NCBI GenBank assembly: GCA_905234645.1
Contig: CAJOIS010000009.1
Span: 1-64,000, forward strand
Origin: an uncultured Bacteroidales bacterium
Lineage (GTDB): Bacteria; Bacteroidota; Bacteroidia; Bacteroidales; F082
Reading direction: 5' to 3'
Length of the DNA: 64,000 nucleotides
The position numbers and the translations under genes were made by a program. The notes below the pieces were generated by a model that was not told the DNA's origin, did no database searches, and was given only the letters and a program-made list of their open reading frames with translations. Each line of letters starts with the position of its first letter. Position 1 is the first letter of the stretch. This document shows positions 47,314 through 56,677 of the stretch, in pieces.

Positions 47314-49569
47314 TCAATTATGGTAATCCCTGTAATATATACAGTTGGATGACACCACGCTGTGGTAAATTGTGCCGGCATATTGGTCAAACTCATTGAA
47401 TTGCTCGTGGGGAACAACCATCTTGTAGGTCCAATACGAGGCATTCTGCTCCTCCAATTGTTGGGCGTTCTTGGCTTGGGCAAAAATGATATGCGCCAGC
47501 AATTCCCTATCGGTGGCCGTCTTTCTGGCCTTCTCCAGATAGGCGTTCGAAAGCTCCAACGTGTTTTTATACGCCTTGGCATCAGGACCGAACTTCCAAT
47601 AGCTGAAACCATTGTTATCGTCGAAACGCAGGTAATGGCGATAGTAGCCCGTCCGGCTCACGTTATAGAAGAAGTTGGCAATCAGATAGTTGGCCTTGGC
47701 AGCCTCGTCGCCTTTCTTTTCGCCAAGTTTCTGGAGCTGAATGAGAGCGTCGGTCACATCAAGTTCGCTCATGTTGTCGTGGATGAAGGGGAAGTCGTCG
47801 ATGTACTCACCATGCATGATCTCTTCTTCATCACCGCTAAAATACACCACGATGTTATGGCCGAAGATGAGAGGCGACACTTGGAGACGGGTCTGCTTCT
47901 CAAAGAGGCTCTTAGCTGACTTGAGGTCGCCCTCGGTGAGACGCAGCACACCCTTTATATAAGAGAGGTAATTGTTGGGATTAGCCACCTCAAGCGTGCT
48001 GTTGTCGGCGAGGTAGCACTCCAACGACGTTTTCTTCTTCTTATTAAGAAAGGCCTGGACGTCGTCGACCAGTGCCTCGGTGGGCTCGTCCGTAATTTGT
48101 ACAATGTGATGGAGCGTCAGGTACGACTTGGCCCTTTCGCCTTGCAAGGCATAGCGGTTGGCAAGCACCAAGCCGACGAAGGTGTTATACGCATAGTTGT
48201 AGTTATAATTCTCTTCACCTTTGATCAGTTCCGCGTAGTTGTCGAAGAGATAATACTCAACATCAGCATTGATTTTCGGCTGACGACAGATATCGAGATA
48301 GGCTCCAAGGTGGTTCACCATGTCTAAATAATCGTCCTTGGTTGACTGCACGTTGTCGAGGCACCTGCCAGCCAGGTCGAAGTCCTTGTTCAAAAAATGC
48401 AGATATGACGAAGCAAGGTTCCAAAAGTTCTTGTCGGAGGCCTTGTCACGCTGCGTGTCGCTGAGTCGCAGAGCTTGGTTGAAGAAGTCGCGGCTTTCCG
48501 TGTCGGTCGGACTCAGAAAGGGGTAGAGCGAGTTGTTGCCCTCTTGCTCCCAATTGGGCTCTGAAGGGAGCATGCGACGCTCGATCATGTTGACGGCACG
48601 CACCATCAGCACCTTGGCTTGTATGGCGTCGGGGTCAGTGGCCACGATCTTCTCGATTTCGTTGACGGGGTTGTTGAAGTCGCTATATCCCATCATGAAG
48701 AAGATGTCGTTGCGTTCATTGTTGTCGGCGGCACCAGCAACGAAGTCGGCGAAGTCAATGTCATTGTCCCAACCTAGGGTCAACGAGGTGTAAGCCAAGG
48801 TCTTCAGGTCGTACGAGTTGGCGAACACCTGGATGAACTCACGGTTGGCCTCCACGGTCTCACCCAAGCCACGCAGGGCACCCGCCTTCTGGCACAGGGC
48901 GTAGTAATACATCTCGGTGCGCATCTTCAGCGGCTCCACATATTGGTCGAAGAGTTGTACGGCTTCTTGGTAGCGACGGGTGTAATGTGCCAGTCGCACC
49001 AGCTGATAGCCGTAGCGCAGTTTCAGTTCCTTGTCGCTCTCGGCATTCCAACTCCTGGTAAGCACGCTCTTCACCTTGTCGTAATCCAGGTCACCGGCGT
49101 TGTACTCATACTCGGGCAGATCCCAATAGAAGTCTGCCGACTCGCCGGGGATAATGCGCATGTAAGGTTCCAGATACTTGGCATAGGCCAGATAGAGCAA
49201 GGCCTGTTTGTGCTTCTTCATGAAACTGGCCGTGGCAAAAGACATGTTGCCGTCCAACACTGCCTTGCCTTTGGAGAGGTTCTGAAGGTCCTCGCGCGAT
49301 GCCTTGAAAACCAGATATTGGGTATCTTCATAGCTCAGCCCCAGATACTGACGCCACTCCTCGATGTTGCCATTCCGAAGTGTGTCGTTGGTGTAATAGC
49401 GACTGCCATAGACCAGCAGGAAGGGCCGATAACGCTCATCGCTCATGATTTCCTGGTTGAAGAGATTGTAGTAATACCAATCCCCTTCATCCCAGCCGCA
49501 GGCAAATGACTTGCCACACAACGCCGTCAGCATGACGGCAACAAGTAAGAGTTTTTTACGCATATTCAT
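47314..49569 (-). CDS. Secreted helical-repeat (TPR-like) protein of unknown function
   Basis: Signal peptide MRKKLLLVAVMLTALCGKSFA; helical-repeat-like sequence. Confidence 0.55.
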   Translation of the reverse strand: MNMRKKLLLVAVMLTALCGKSFACGWDEGDWYYYNLFNQEIMSDERYRPFLLVYGSRYYTNDTLRNGNIEEWRQYLGLSYEDTQYLVFKASREDLQNLSKGKAVLDGNMSFATASFMKKHKQALLYLAYAKYLEPYMRIIPGESADFYWDLPEYEYNAGDLDYDKVKSVLTRSWNAESDKELKLRYGYQLVRLAHYTRRYQEAVQLFDQYVEPLKMRTEMYYYALCQKAGALRGLGETVEANREFIQVFANSYDLKTLAYTSLTLGWDNDIDFADFVAGAADNNERNDIFFMMGYSDFNNPVNEIEKIVATDPDAIQAKVLMVRAVNMIERRMLPSEPNWEQEGNNSLYPFLSPTDTESRDFFNQALRLSDTQRDKASDKNFWNLASSYLHFLNKDFDLAGRCLDNVQSTKDDYLDMVNHLGAYLDICRQPKINADVEYYLFDNYAELIKGEENYNYNYAYNTFVGLVLANRYALQGERAKSYLTLHHIVQITDEPTEALVDDVQAFLNKKKKTSLECYLADNSTLEVANPNNYLSYIKGVLRLTEGDLKSAKSLFEKQTRLQVSPLIFGHNIVVYFSGDEEEIMHGEYIDDFPFIHDNMSELDVTDALIQLQKLGEKKGDEAAKANYLIANFFYNVSRTGYYRHYLRFDDNNGFSYWKFGPDAKAYKNTLELSNAYLEKARKTATDRELLAHIIFAQAKNAQQLEEQNASYWTYKMVVPHEQFNEFDQYAGTIYHSVVSSNCIYYRDYHN

Positions 49570-49575
49570 GATGGT

Positions 49576-50574
49576 TCATTTTAGAATTTCAATGGTGAAT
49601 CGGTTGAGAAAGCCTTGGCTCAGATGGAAATAGACCCACGGGAAGTCGCGGTCGATTTGGCGGTCAAGGTATTGTTTCGCCTCGGCAAGCAGCTCTGGAG
49701 TGATGGCCTCGATCTTAATGGTGAAGCCGCTGTTGACATAAAGGCCTTGTACAAATCCGTCCTCCTTCACAAGATAGAGGTTGTCGTCTTGTTTCTCGAA
49801 CATCGGTGTTTGAAGATCGGCCTCGGTGAGCCCGTTGACAAGCTTCACCTGCCCCAGGTGGTTGGTGACGATGCCCCAAGAATAGATGGGAAGGATGACA
49901 TCGAAGTCAAGCGGGTAGTCGTTGATGTTGACAGTATAAGCCTTCAGTAGTTCCATGTCGAGGATAGAGTTACGCGTCATGCCTTCCATGGGGCTGGAGG
50001 TGGCATAGCACATCAGGCTGCCTCTGATGACGGGCGGCACGCCGGTCTTTTCGCAGTCGCGGATTTGATGCAATCGCAACGTACAACTGATGTCAAGTTG
50101 CGACTTCTCAGCCAGTATCTCGAGGAAACGGAAGTATGCCATTTTGGTACGCTCCGTCCAATCGCAGTCGATTTGTATTTCATCATAGGCGACATTGGCT
50201 TTGCCCATATAATGTTCTATGCCGTTCATGACATTGGAAACCAGTTGTGTGATGGCTTTTTCGTCTGTACAATTATAAAATGTCTCATTGGTGATGAACA
50301 CCACAGGAACCACTCTGGTGCTATCGCTCGGCAGCATGTCTTTGCTAAACCCTTGTATGGGCCCCACAGGGACGGCAACACCGTTTTCCATGGCTACATC
50401 AAAGAGTCTGACAAACAAGCGCTTGCTCTCTAACCTGTTGAAATACTCACACTCCGTCTCCCCTATCGCGCACTTCGACTTCCAGTAATAGAAATCCACG
50501 TCGTGACTATGCTTGGGCGAGCAAGCGGCCAACACAAGCGACAGCAGAACTATGACTGACAACGAGCGCTTCAT
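49576..50574 (-). CDS. Lipoprotein, possible TIM-barrel (DUF3142-like)
   Basis: LVLAACSPKHS lipobox; EIQIDCDWTERTKMAYFRFLEIL. Confidence 0.45.
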   Translation of the reverse strand: MKRSLSVIVLLSLVLAACSPKHSHDVDFYYWKSKCAIGETECEYFNRLESKRLFVRLFDVAMENGVAVPVGPIQGFSKDMLPSDSTRVVPVVFITNETFYNCTDEKAITQLVSNVMNGIEHYMGKANVAYDEIQIDCDWTERTKMAYFRFLEILAEKSQLDISCTLRLHQIRDCEKTGVPPVIRGSLMCYATSSPMEGMTRNSILDMELLKAYTVNINDYPLDFDVILPIYSWGIVTNHLGQVKLVNGLTEADLQTPMFEKQDDNLYLVKEDGFVQGLYVNSGFTIKIEAITPELLAEAKQYLDRQIDRDFPWVYFHLSQGFLNRFTIEILK

Positions 50575-50593
50575 ATCAGACATCCAAAATAAA

Positions 50594-51397
50594 CTAAACA
50601 GCTTCAGCCATCAAGTCTTTTCTGCCTATAAGGCTAAAGATAGTGATTTCGTTGTCTTCGTTGAGGATACGAAGTGTTCTCAGGATTTCGTTCAGGGTTG
50701 AGCCGCTGGTGGTCACATCATCGATAATCAGCACATTCTGCTGACAGATGGAGGCACAAAGCTTTTCGTCGGCTTCATTAGCAAATTTCAGGAAGTCCAT
50801 CATATAGGGGCGGAAACGGCTTTTCTTCACATCCTTGGCGATGGTGAAATAGTCTTTCTGATGAATTAGATCAAGCATCTTATTGATGGACTTTTTGGCC
50901 TCTTCCTTTTGCGCCTCGGTATAACGTGGACGTCCGTCTTCCAACACATCGTCGAGATACTGTTCCTGATAGGCGTCCATATCAAAGGAGATGCTCGACG
51001 GCAAAGCCTTTACCAGTTCCATCTTCCTTAATGTCGGTTGAGCGAAACGATAGATATAGCGAAGCATGTACCGATTCACCTTGCTTGATGATTCCGGCAT
51101 TACAACAAGATTGTAATCATAAAGATTGATCTTCCTATTGAGGTTATCCACAGCCTTTTTGATGAATTGCGTCAAATCAGGGCTGTCCTGCAAGGCATCG
51201 TTAAACTTCACAAACTTGATGAACGCACTACGGACATTGCTATCCACCTGATCGGAGAACTCATAGCCATAGTAGAAGCACTTTCCAAATGCTTCAACCT
51301 GATAGCCGTTGCCCGTCAGTTTGACGATGTCTTCTTTCCCGTCGTGTTCAAAGTCAAACACGAACATTTGCTTCTCGTTGTCGTATGTTACGCCCAT
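50594..51397 (-). CDS. Phosphoribosyltransferase-fold protein
   Basis: QNVLIIDDVTTSGSTLNEILRTL PRPP-binding loop. Confidence 0.7.
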   Translation of the reverse strand: MGVTYDNEKQMFVFDFEHDGKEDIVKLTGNGYQVEAFGKCFYYGYEFSDQVDSNVRSAFIKFVKFNDALQDSPDLTQFIKKAVDNLNRKINLYDYNLVVMPESSSKVNRYMLRYIYRFAQPTLRKMELVKALPSSISFDMDAYQEQYLDDVLEDGRPRYTEAQKEEAKKSINKMLDLIHQKDYFTIAKDVKKSRFRPYMMDFLKFANEADEKLCASICQQNVLIIDDVTTSGSTLNEILRTLRILNEDNEITIFSLIGRKDLMAEAV

Positions 51398-51445
51398 ATC
51401 GTTTGTTTTTATAGCTGCAAAAATACACAAATTCGGAAACAATGA

Positions 51446-51613
51446 AACCTTTTCCTTAAAAACAGCGCCCACCGCACAGGCAATCCCACCATAGATGCCT
51501 GTTTCGATGCCGACCGCTTAGACCTTGGTAGGGTTGACATCATTCCACGCCCTGAAAAGATGGCCACCAAGAAAGGCAAAAAGCTGGCAAGTCGAATCAG
51601 CAGGTGGTCATAA
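51446..51613 (+). pseudogene. C-terminal remnant of a conserved uncharacterised (HD-like?) protein
   Basis: Start-less frame: ...NSAHRTGNPTIDACFDADRLDLGRVDIIPRPEKMATKKGKKLASRISRWS*. Confidence 0.45.
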
Positions 51614-52115
51614 TGCAATTATTCTCACCAACTGATTGAAGCAATTCTATCGCTCTTTCAGCGGCCTCCTTATCAAGACCATGATAAGGATTGACAACAA
51701 TCAACCTGGACAGCTGATGCTCGTTGAAATTGCTTTCGTCAATATCGTCAAGGATGACGTATTGGCAATCCTCCTTGCATTCCTTTAGCCAAGCATCTAT
51801 TTCATCGCCTCGATGCCTGCATCCTGATAACGAAGGAGTCGCATCAATCACGTAGCCAGGCAAGCCTCTTTGTTTCCACATGTTGAGTATGTCCCTGTAA
51901 GTCATCAAAGACTTCCACGAAGACGTTACCACTATGTCGGCTCCCGTCTTTTCTATGATTTCCTTCAGATACCCAACGCAATTTGTGTCAAAGACAGCCC
52001 CGAACTCATCGTGGCAGGGAAGATCTTCTTTCCCGAGGATGTGACCATAGTAGGCTGTGTCCATTACACCGTCGAAATCAAGGAAGATAACCTTCATGGG
52101 TTTCTTGGCCTTCAT
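51597..52115 (-). CDS. HAD-family phosphatase resembling HAD_SAK (Swiss-army-knife RNA-repair-associated)
   Basis: VIFLDFDGVMDTAYYG; DIVVTSSWKSLMTYRDILNMW; YVILDDIDES. Confidence 0.7.
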   Translation of the reverse strand: MKAKKPMKVIFLDFDGVMDTAYYGHILGKEDLPCHDEFGAVFDTNCVGYLKEIIEKTGADIVVTSSWKSLMTYRDILNMWKQRGLPGYVIDATPSLSGCRHRGDEIDAWLKECKEDCQYVILDDIDESNFNEHQLSRLIVVNPYHGLDKEAAERAIELLQSVGENNCIMTTC

Positions 52116-52564
52116 CTTGATTCTTTGAAATACTCCACTATGGCATCCCAATCAGGGAATTGCTCACTACCAAATTGTATGAGTTTCCCTTGAAATTCAG
52201 AAGCACCATTTTTCATGCGGTCATCAATTAGGTAATCTCCTTTGTTTAGGTCTTTGTGATGTGTGAGAATAAGCCTTTTATAGGCAACATCCCCTAAATA
52301 CTGCTTCACCCACACAAGCTTATCCGCCCATGCTGAAGGATTGTTCCAAGGTGCCGTAGAGAGAATATATACATCGAAATGTTCAGCCAGATAGCGGTAG
52401 GCTTCGATTGCGCCTTTCATGGGCTTCATCAAAGAAAAGATGCCAGGCACATCATCCAAATGGCCTTCGTATTCTTTCATGGTTTCATTGGAAAGATATG
52501 GAAAAGCGGTAGTAAAATCCACCAGCACGTTATCCATGTCGATATAGAAGATTTGCTTTTTCAT
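52112..52564 (-). CDS. 5'(3')-deoxyribonucleotidase-like HAD phosphatase (NT5C type)
   Basis: IFYIDMDNVLVDFTTAF; DVYILSTAPWNNPSAWADKLVWVKQYLG; YLIDDRMKNGA; ATGA overlap with next gene. Confidence 0.8.
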   Translation of the reverse strand: MKKQIFYIDMDNVLVDFTTAFPYLSNETMKEYEGHLDDVPGIFSLMKPMKGAIEAYRYLAEHFDVYILSTAPWNNPSAWADKLVWVKQYLGDVAYKRLILTHHKDLNKGDYLIDDRMKNGASEFQGKLIQFGSEQFPDWDAIVEYFKESR

Positions 52565-52589
52565 CAGATTAGTATTTCATTCAACCACA

Positions 52590-53084
52590 TTAGCGGAAAT
52601 AAGGCGTTACATGTCCATTGGAGACAAACACCTTCTTTCCGTTCCATTCCTTTTCAATAGCCCAGCCCCCGTAAAGTTCATTCAATCGTTCAGCCTCTTG
52701 TACTGAGTCAACAGGGAAATAATCGGTATAGTGATCATCGTTTTCCTCGCCATGATATTCGCTTTCCTGAACTAGTATTAATCCCCCACAATTACGGCAT
52801 CGGTAAAGTTTTCTGCCTCCGTCATCCCAGGTATGAAGACAATGTCCGTTGCACATGTCGCCATAATCCCATAATTCTTCCAACATCCCACGGAAATGTT
52901 CAAAAGCCTCCGCTGCTGTCGGCAAATCAAATCCCACACTATGATGCTGGTCGTTTGGGATTTTCTTTAATAGCTCGTATTGCTCCTTTTTTCTGCGTTC
53001 GAATTCCTCCCAGTAGGCTTTTTCTTCTTCTGATGTCCTGGGAGTATCGCCTCCTCTAAATTTTTCTTTTTCCATTTCACTCAA
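52590..53084 (-). CDS. Hypothetical protein with CxxC pair
   Basis: MEKEKFRGGDTPRTSEEEKAYWEEFERRKKEQYELLKK...LYRCRNCGGLILV. Confidence 0.5.
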   Translation of the reverse strand: MSEMEKEKFRGGDTPRTSEEEKAYWEEFERRKKEQYELLKKIPNDQHHSVGFDLPTAAEAFEHFRGMLEELWDYGDMCNGHCLHTWDDGGRKLYRCRNCGGLILVQESEYHGEENDDHYTDYFPVDSVQEAERLNELYGGWAIEKEWNGKKVFVSNGHVTPYFR

Positions 53085-53330
53085 ACCGAGATAGAATTCC
53101 GTGAACTATCGGTTTTCTCTTTTGAGACCATCTGATATTTCTATTTTATCCATGGTATTTACTTCTGATTGTTTATCAACAACATTATTAAGGTCGCTTT
53201 GCTTATCCATAATGTATGACATGTGGAAAAATTCTATTCCTGCTCTTACGGCTTCGCAGGTCTTGCCTTGTGTTTTATTAAAATCGTAATCCCCTTCATT
53301 GCGGATTTGTCTGATGGCAAATTGGTTAAG

Positions 53331-53720
53331 TTATAACAACAGTTTATTCAAACCACCGTCTATCAACTTATCACACAATTCCACCAAACGGCTACCTTTC
53401 ATAATACGTTCTCCCACGCCCAATTTGATGTTGTTATTGCAAAACGGATTGGGGTTTTGCCCATCCAAGTGGTAATACAGTTTGTATTTACCGACCTTAT
53501 CAACTGTGATTTTTCTAATACTTTGGCCTCTACCTTCGACATTCGGGTCTGTCGTCAAAACCCATCTCCCATATAGATGGCCAACATACAAGTCTATGCT
53601 TTCAATAAGGGTATTTTCATCCACTCTCTCCAACACATCTGTTTCCCCGCACCAAGGGCAAGAAAAAGCCATATTACCATAGCAATGCCCGTTTTTGCAA
53701 CACTTATAACGCTTATCCAA
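53331..53720 (-). CDS. Hypothetical zinc-ribbon protein (segment of interrupted frame)
   Basis: CCKNGHCYGNMAFSCPWCGETD; coiled coil REEAERQKQIEIQKRLEKEALDKRY continues upstream in frame. Confidence 0.5.
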   Translation of the reverse strand: MDKRYKCCKNGHCYGNMAFSCPWCGETDVLERVDENTLIESIDLYVGHLYGRWVLTTDPNVEGRGQSIRKITVDKVGKYKLYYHLDGQNPNPFCNNNIKLGVGERIMKGSRLVELCDKLIDGGLNKLLL

Positions 53721-53780
53721 TGCTTCTTTCTCTAAACGTTTCTGTATTTCGATTTGTTTTTGTCTTTCTGCCTCTTCTCT

Positions 53781-54116
53781 TTACCATTCCTCATCGTACA
53801 GGATGTCGAAGAGTTTTGTATTCTGAACTTCCTGACAGGGGAAGATTATCCGAACCATATTCAGATATGCTTTCTGAGCCTCGCACAGTTTGTCAATGTT
53901 TCCTTCAATGTCAACATAATGACCAACGTGGCCGCCGCCCTCTGCTTGAAGTTTGGCCCAAGATATTCTGCATAATAAATCCCCTTTTGCCTCCTTCAAG
54001 GCATCTTTCTTCTCAGTAGGTAACTCGTCCCAATTTATCGCAGCATCTATCTGTTCTGCTTTGGCAGAAACCTCGGCGGCACATTTCATTATTGGTGTTG
54101 TATCCCAGAGTATCAT
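53781..54116 (-). CDS. Hypothetical helical protein (segment of interrupted frame)
   Basis: ATG overlaps the stop of the 54113-54847 ORF; same frame as 53331-53720. Confidence 0.5.
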   Translation of the reverse strand: MILWDTTPIMKCAAEVSAKAEQIDAAINWDELPTEKKDALKEAKGDLLCRISWAKLQAEGGGHVGHYVDIEGNIDKLCEAQKAYLNMVRIIFPCQEVQNTKLFDILYDEEW

Positions 54117-54847
54117 ACTTGATCATTTTCCCTGCTCTTACGGCTTTGCAGGTATGTTCTCGTTTTTCTTTTCGTTTCAACGCATCTGGTCTTTTCGGAT
54201 TTAGAGGACGACCTTCCTTTTATTCTCCGACGAATTTTTGATTCCTTTTTCAACAAATGCCAAAACCATTGAGGTGCTTGATTAATGACTCGAAATACCA
54301 TACAAACAAGCACACATAATATCGTTCCCATATAGACACCGATTTGCCCTTCGTCGAACAAGCCCAATACCGTCAAGACCAACATAGTAAAAAACAAGAA
54401 GCACATCCTGAACTTGGCAGGGACATCCTTTTGATTCATTATTTTAAACCACCACATTTGGTTTATTGATACGAAAAAGAATGGAATCGTTAAGTGTAAA
54501 GTATTGAGCTTTAATATATCAAACCCACCACTTCCCACTAATTCAACAACAATCGTACTGACGTACACAACAAATACTATATCAATGCAATCAGAAACCA
54601 GTGCTTTTGTAGGGTAGGATTTCTGGTACAACACGACGCCCCTCGAATAAGCCAAAACCACTTGTATTAACATGGAAAGCCAAAACAGGACACTCAGCCC
54701 TACTATTAACGCATCCGATGAAAGATCCATTTGGAAGACCTTTCTAACCATAGGGAATATGGTTTCCGTCAATGTAAATACATAATACAACATCAATCCA
54801 GGATACAGCACCTGGATGATAGGAAAATTTCGTTCTCTTTCTTGCAT
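54113..54847 (-). CDS. Multi-TM membrane protein of unknown function
   Basis: Several hydrophobic segments, basic C-terminal tail. Confidence 0.55.
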   Translation of the reverse strand: MQERERNFPIIQVLYPGLMLYYVFTLTETIFPMVRKVFQMDLSSDALIVGLSVLFWLSMLIQVVLAYSRGVVLYQKSYPTKALVSDCIDIVFVVYVSTIVVELVGSGGFDILKLNTLHLTIPFFFVSINQMWWFKIMNQKDVPAKFRMCFLFFTMLVLTVLGLFDEGQIGVYMGTILCVLVCMVFRVINQAPQWFWHLLKKESKIRRRIKGRSSSKSEKTRCVETKRKTRTYLQSRKSRENDQV

Positions 54848-55024
54848 AATCAGTTTTTTTGCTTGCTTTGAAAAAGCATTGCCAAAACACTAAAATCAAG
54901 CTGCATTTGAAAGAAACAATGCAATTATTTAAAACATTATCCTCCGCAAGCCCAAGAATTGCAGAGGATGGCTTATAATTAATTAGGGAGAAGAAGGCAG
55001 CTCTCACACAGCCCTTTTCATGGT

Positions 55025-56647
55025 TTAGTTCGTTTTCTTTTTTATTGGACGAACGCGAGCTCTACATTTCGAAGGATAAGTTACGGCACTGTTATCCAGC
55101 ACACTTCCATTATAGAAATAAACAAAATAATGATAAGAATTATTAGAATTAGAAACGGTACTAGACCAATAACCACTATAATAATAAGAATAAGGAGAAG
55201 AGTCAGATAGAGTATTAAACCCTCCAATTGAATTCCTTTCAGCATACATTTGTACCAATTCATCACGTGTGGGCATTTTCCATCCCGTCATTCCTTCTAA
55301 TGATAGATTATTGCAATAGGAACTTGCAGCACTCCATTCCATATAATTCCCTGGATCAGGAGCCACATAATAAGTATAACCTCCATATTGGAAAGTAGGA
55401 AACGCATTTGTAGTGAAAGATTTTTCCTCACCATACGCAACACCGTACGAATTTATGGCGTATGCCTTCACATAATACTTAGTGTTCTTGGTCAGATTCT
55501 CCAACTCACAAGTGAACGAACCTGTACCTGTGCCACTTGTTACTATACTATTGTTGATAGTGGGATTTGGAGCCAAACCATAGCAAACGCCTCTTTCGGT
55601 AACCGTGGAACCGCCTTGAGAGGACACATTGCCACTACAAGTGGCGCTGTTTTCAGTAATATTGATTACATCTAATGTGGCAACGGTTGGTGCGCTCTTA
55701 GTAGTGAAGCTCCTCTGCAAGCCGTATGAGGTGCCCACGCTGTTAATAGCGTATGCTCGCACATAATAAGTTTTATTCTGCGTCAAGCCCGTCAAAGTAC
55801 AAGAGAAAGCACCAACACCAGGGCCTGCACTGACACGCTGGTCGTCAATGGTCGGGTTTTCAGTTCTCGCGAAACAAATGCCCTTTTCAATCACTGTCAC
55901 TCCGCCATTATCGGTGACATCACCATTACATTTCGCACTGTTATTGGTCACCTCTTCCACTTCGCCTGTCACCACTGTGGCTGTGAACGGAACCGTTGCT
56001 TTCACAACAACTTCAACAGCTCCAGCACTCGGTGTTGTGACAATCAGGGTCGATTTGTTTTCACCGCTTCCCAACGAAGCCCTGTTGATAATCACCGTAA
56101 TCGGCTTGGTGTCGCCGATAGCCACCGTTCCTTCTGAAGGAATGACATCATCAATCCAGTTGGCGGTTTTGGTAATGGTGAAGTCTAACGTAATGTTACC
56201 GTTATTAAAGATGTTGAAGGTCTTTTGTGTCACATCCTCATCTGCGCCAAAATCCAGCATGGCAATCACATTCCCATTATTGTCAACAATTTGCAACGAG
56301 GAGGATTGTTTTTGCATTTGGACGGAACGTTGCACACTATTGCCTTTATCAATATTAATCACATAATCATCATCCAAATCCACATAACCGTTTTTGGAGA
56401 ACGACAATGAGTATGATCCAGTAGGCAAATCATTGAACTGGAAGGTGCCATCTGAACCCGTTAGCATGGTTTCACCTCGTGGGTTGAGGCGCACATTGGC
56501 ATTGGCGACAGGGTCTCCCGATGAGAAGTCGGTTACAGTACCATAGATGGTTCCAAGTTTTTCAATTTCTTCTTCAGGCGTGCAGCCGAAGAACATACAG
56601 CATACCATTAATACTGCTGCAAATTTGATAAAATGATTGGTTTTCAT
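55025..56647 (-). CDS. Surface lipoprotein: carboxypeptidase-regulatory-like, BACON-like, FN3-like repeats, DUF1566-like C-terminus
   Basis: MVCCMFFGCTPEE lipobox; GTVTDFSSGDPVANANVRLNPRGETMLTG; repeated TYYVRAYAINS. Confidence 0.75.
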   Translation of the reverse strand: MKTNHFIKFAAVLMVCCMFFGCTPEEEIEKLGTIYGTVTDFSSGDPVANANVRLNPRGETMLTGSDGTFQFNDLPTGSYSLSFSKNGYVDLDDDYVINIDKGNSVQRSVQMQKQSSSLQIVDNNGNVIAMLDFGADEDVTQKTFNIFNNGNITLDFTITKTANWIDDVIPSEGTVAIGDTKPITVIINRASLGSGENKSTLIVTTPSAGAVEVVVKATVPFTATVVTGEVEEVTNNSAKCNGDVTDNGGVTVIEKGICFARTENPTIDDQRVSAGPGVGAFSCTLTGLTQNKTYYVRAYAINSVGTSYGLQRSFTTKSAPTVATLDVINITENSATCSGNVSSQGGSTVTERGVCYGLAPNPTINNSIVTSGTGTGSFTCELENLTKNTKYYVKAYAINSYGVAYGEEKSFTTNAFPTFQYGGYTYYVAPDPGNYMEWSAASSYCNNLSLEGMTGWKMPTRDELVQMYAERNSIGGFNTLSDSSPYSYYYSGYWSSTVSNSNNSYHYFVYFYNGSVLDNSAVTYPSKCRARVRPIKKKTN

Positions 56648-56677
56648 AATATGAACAATTTTAGATTATTAACTATT

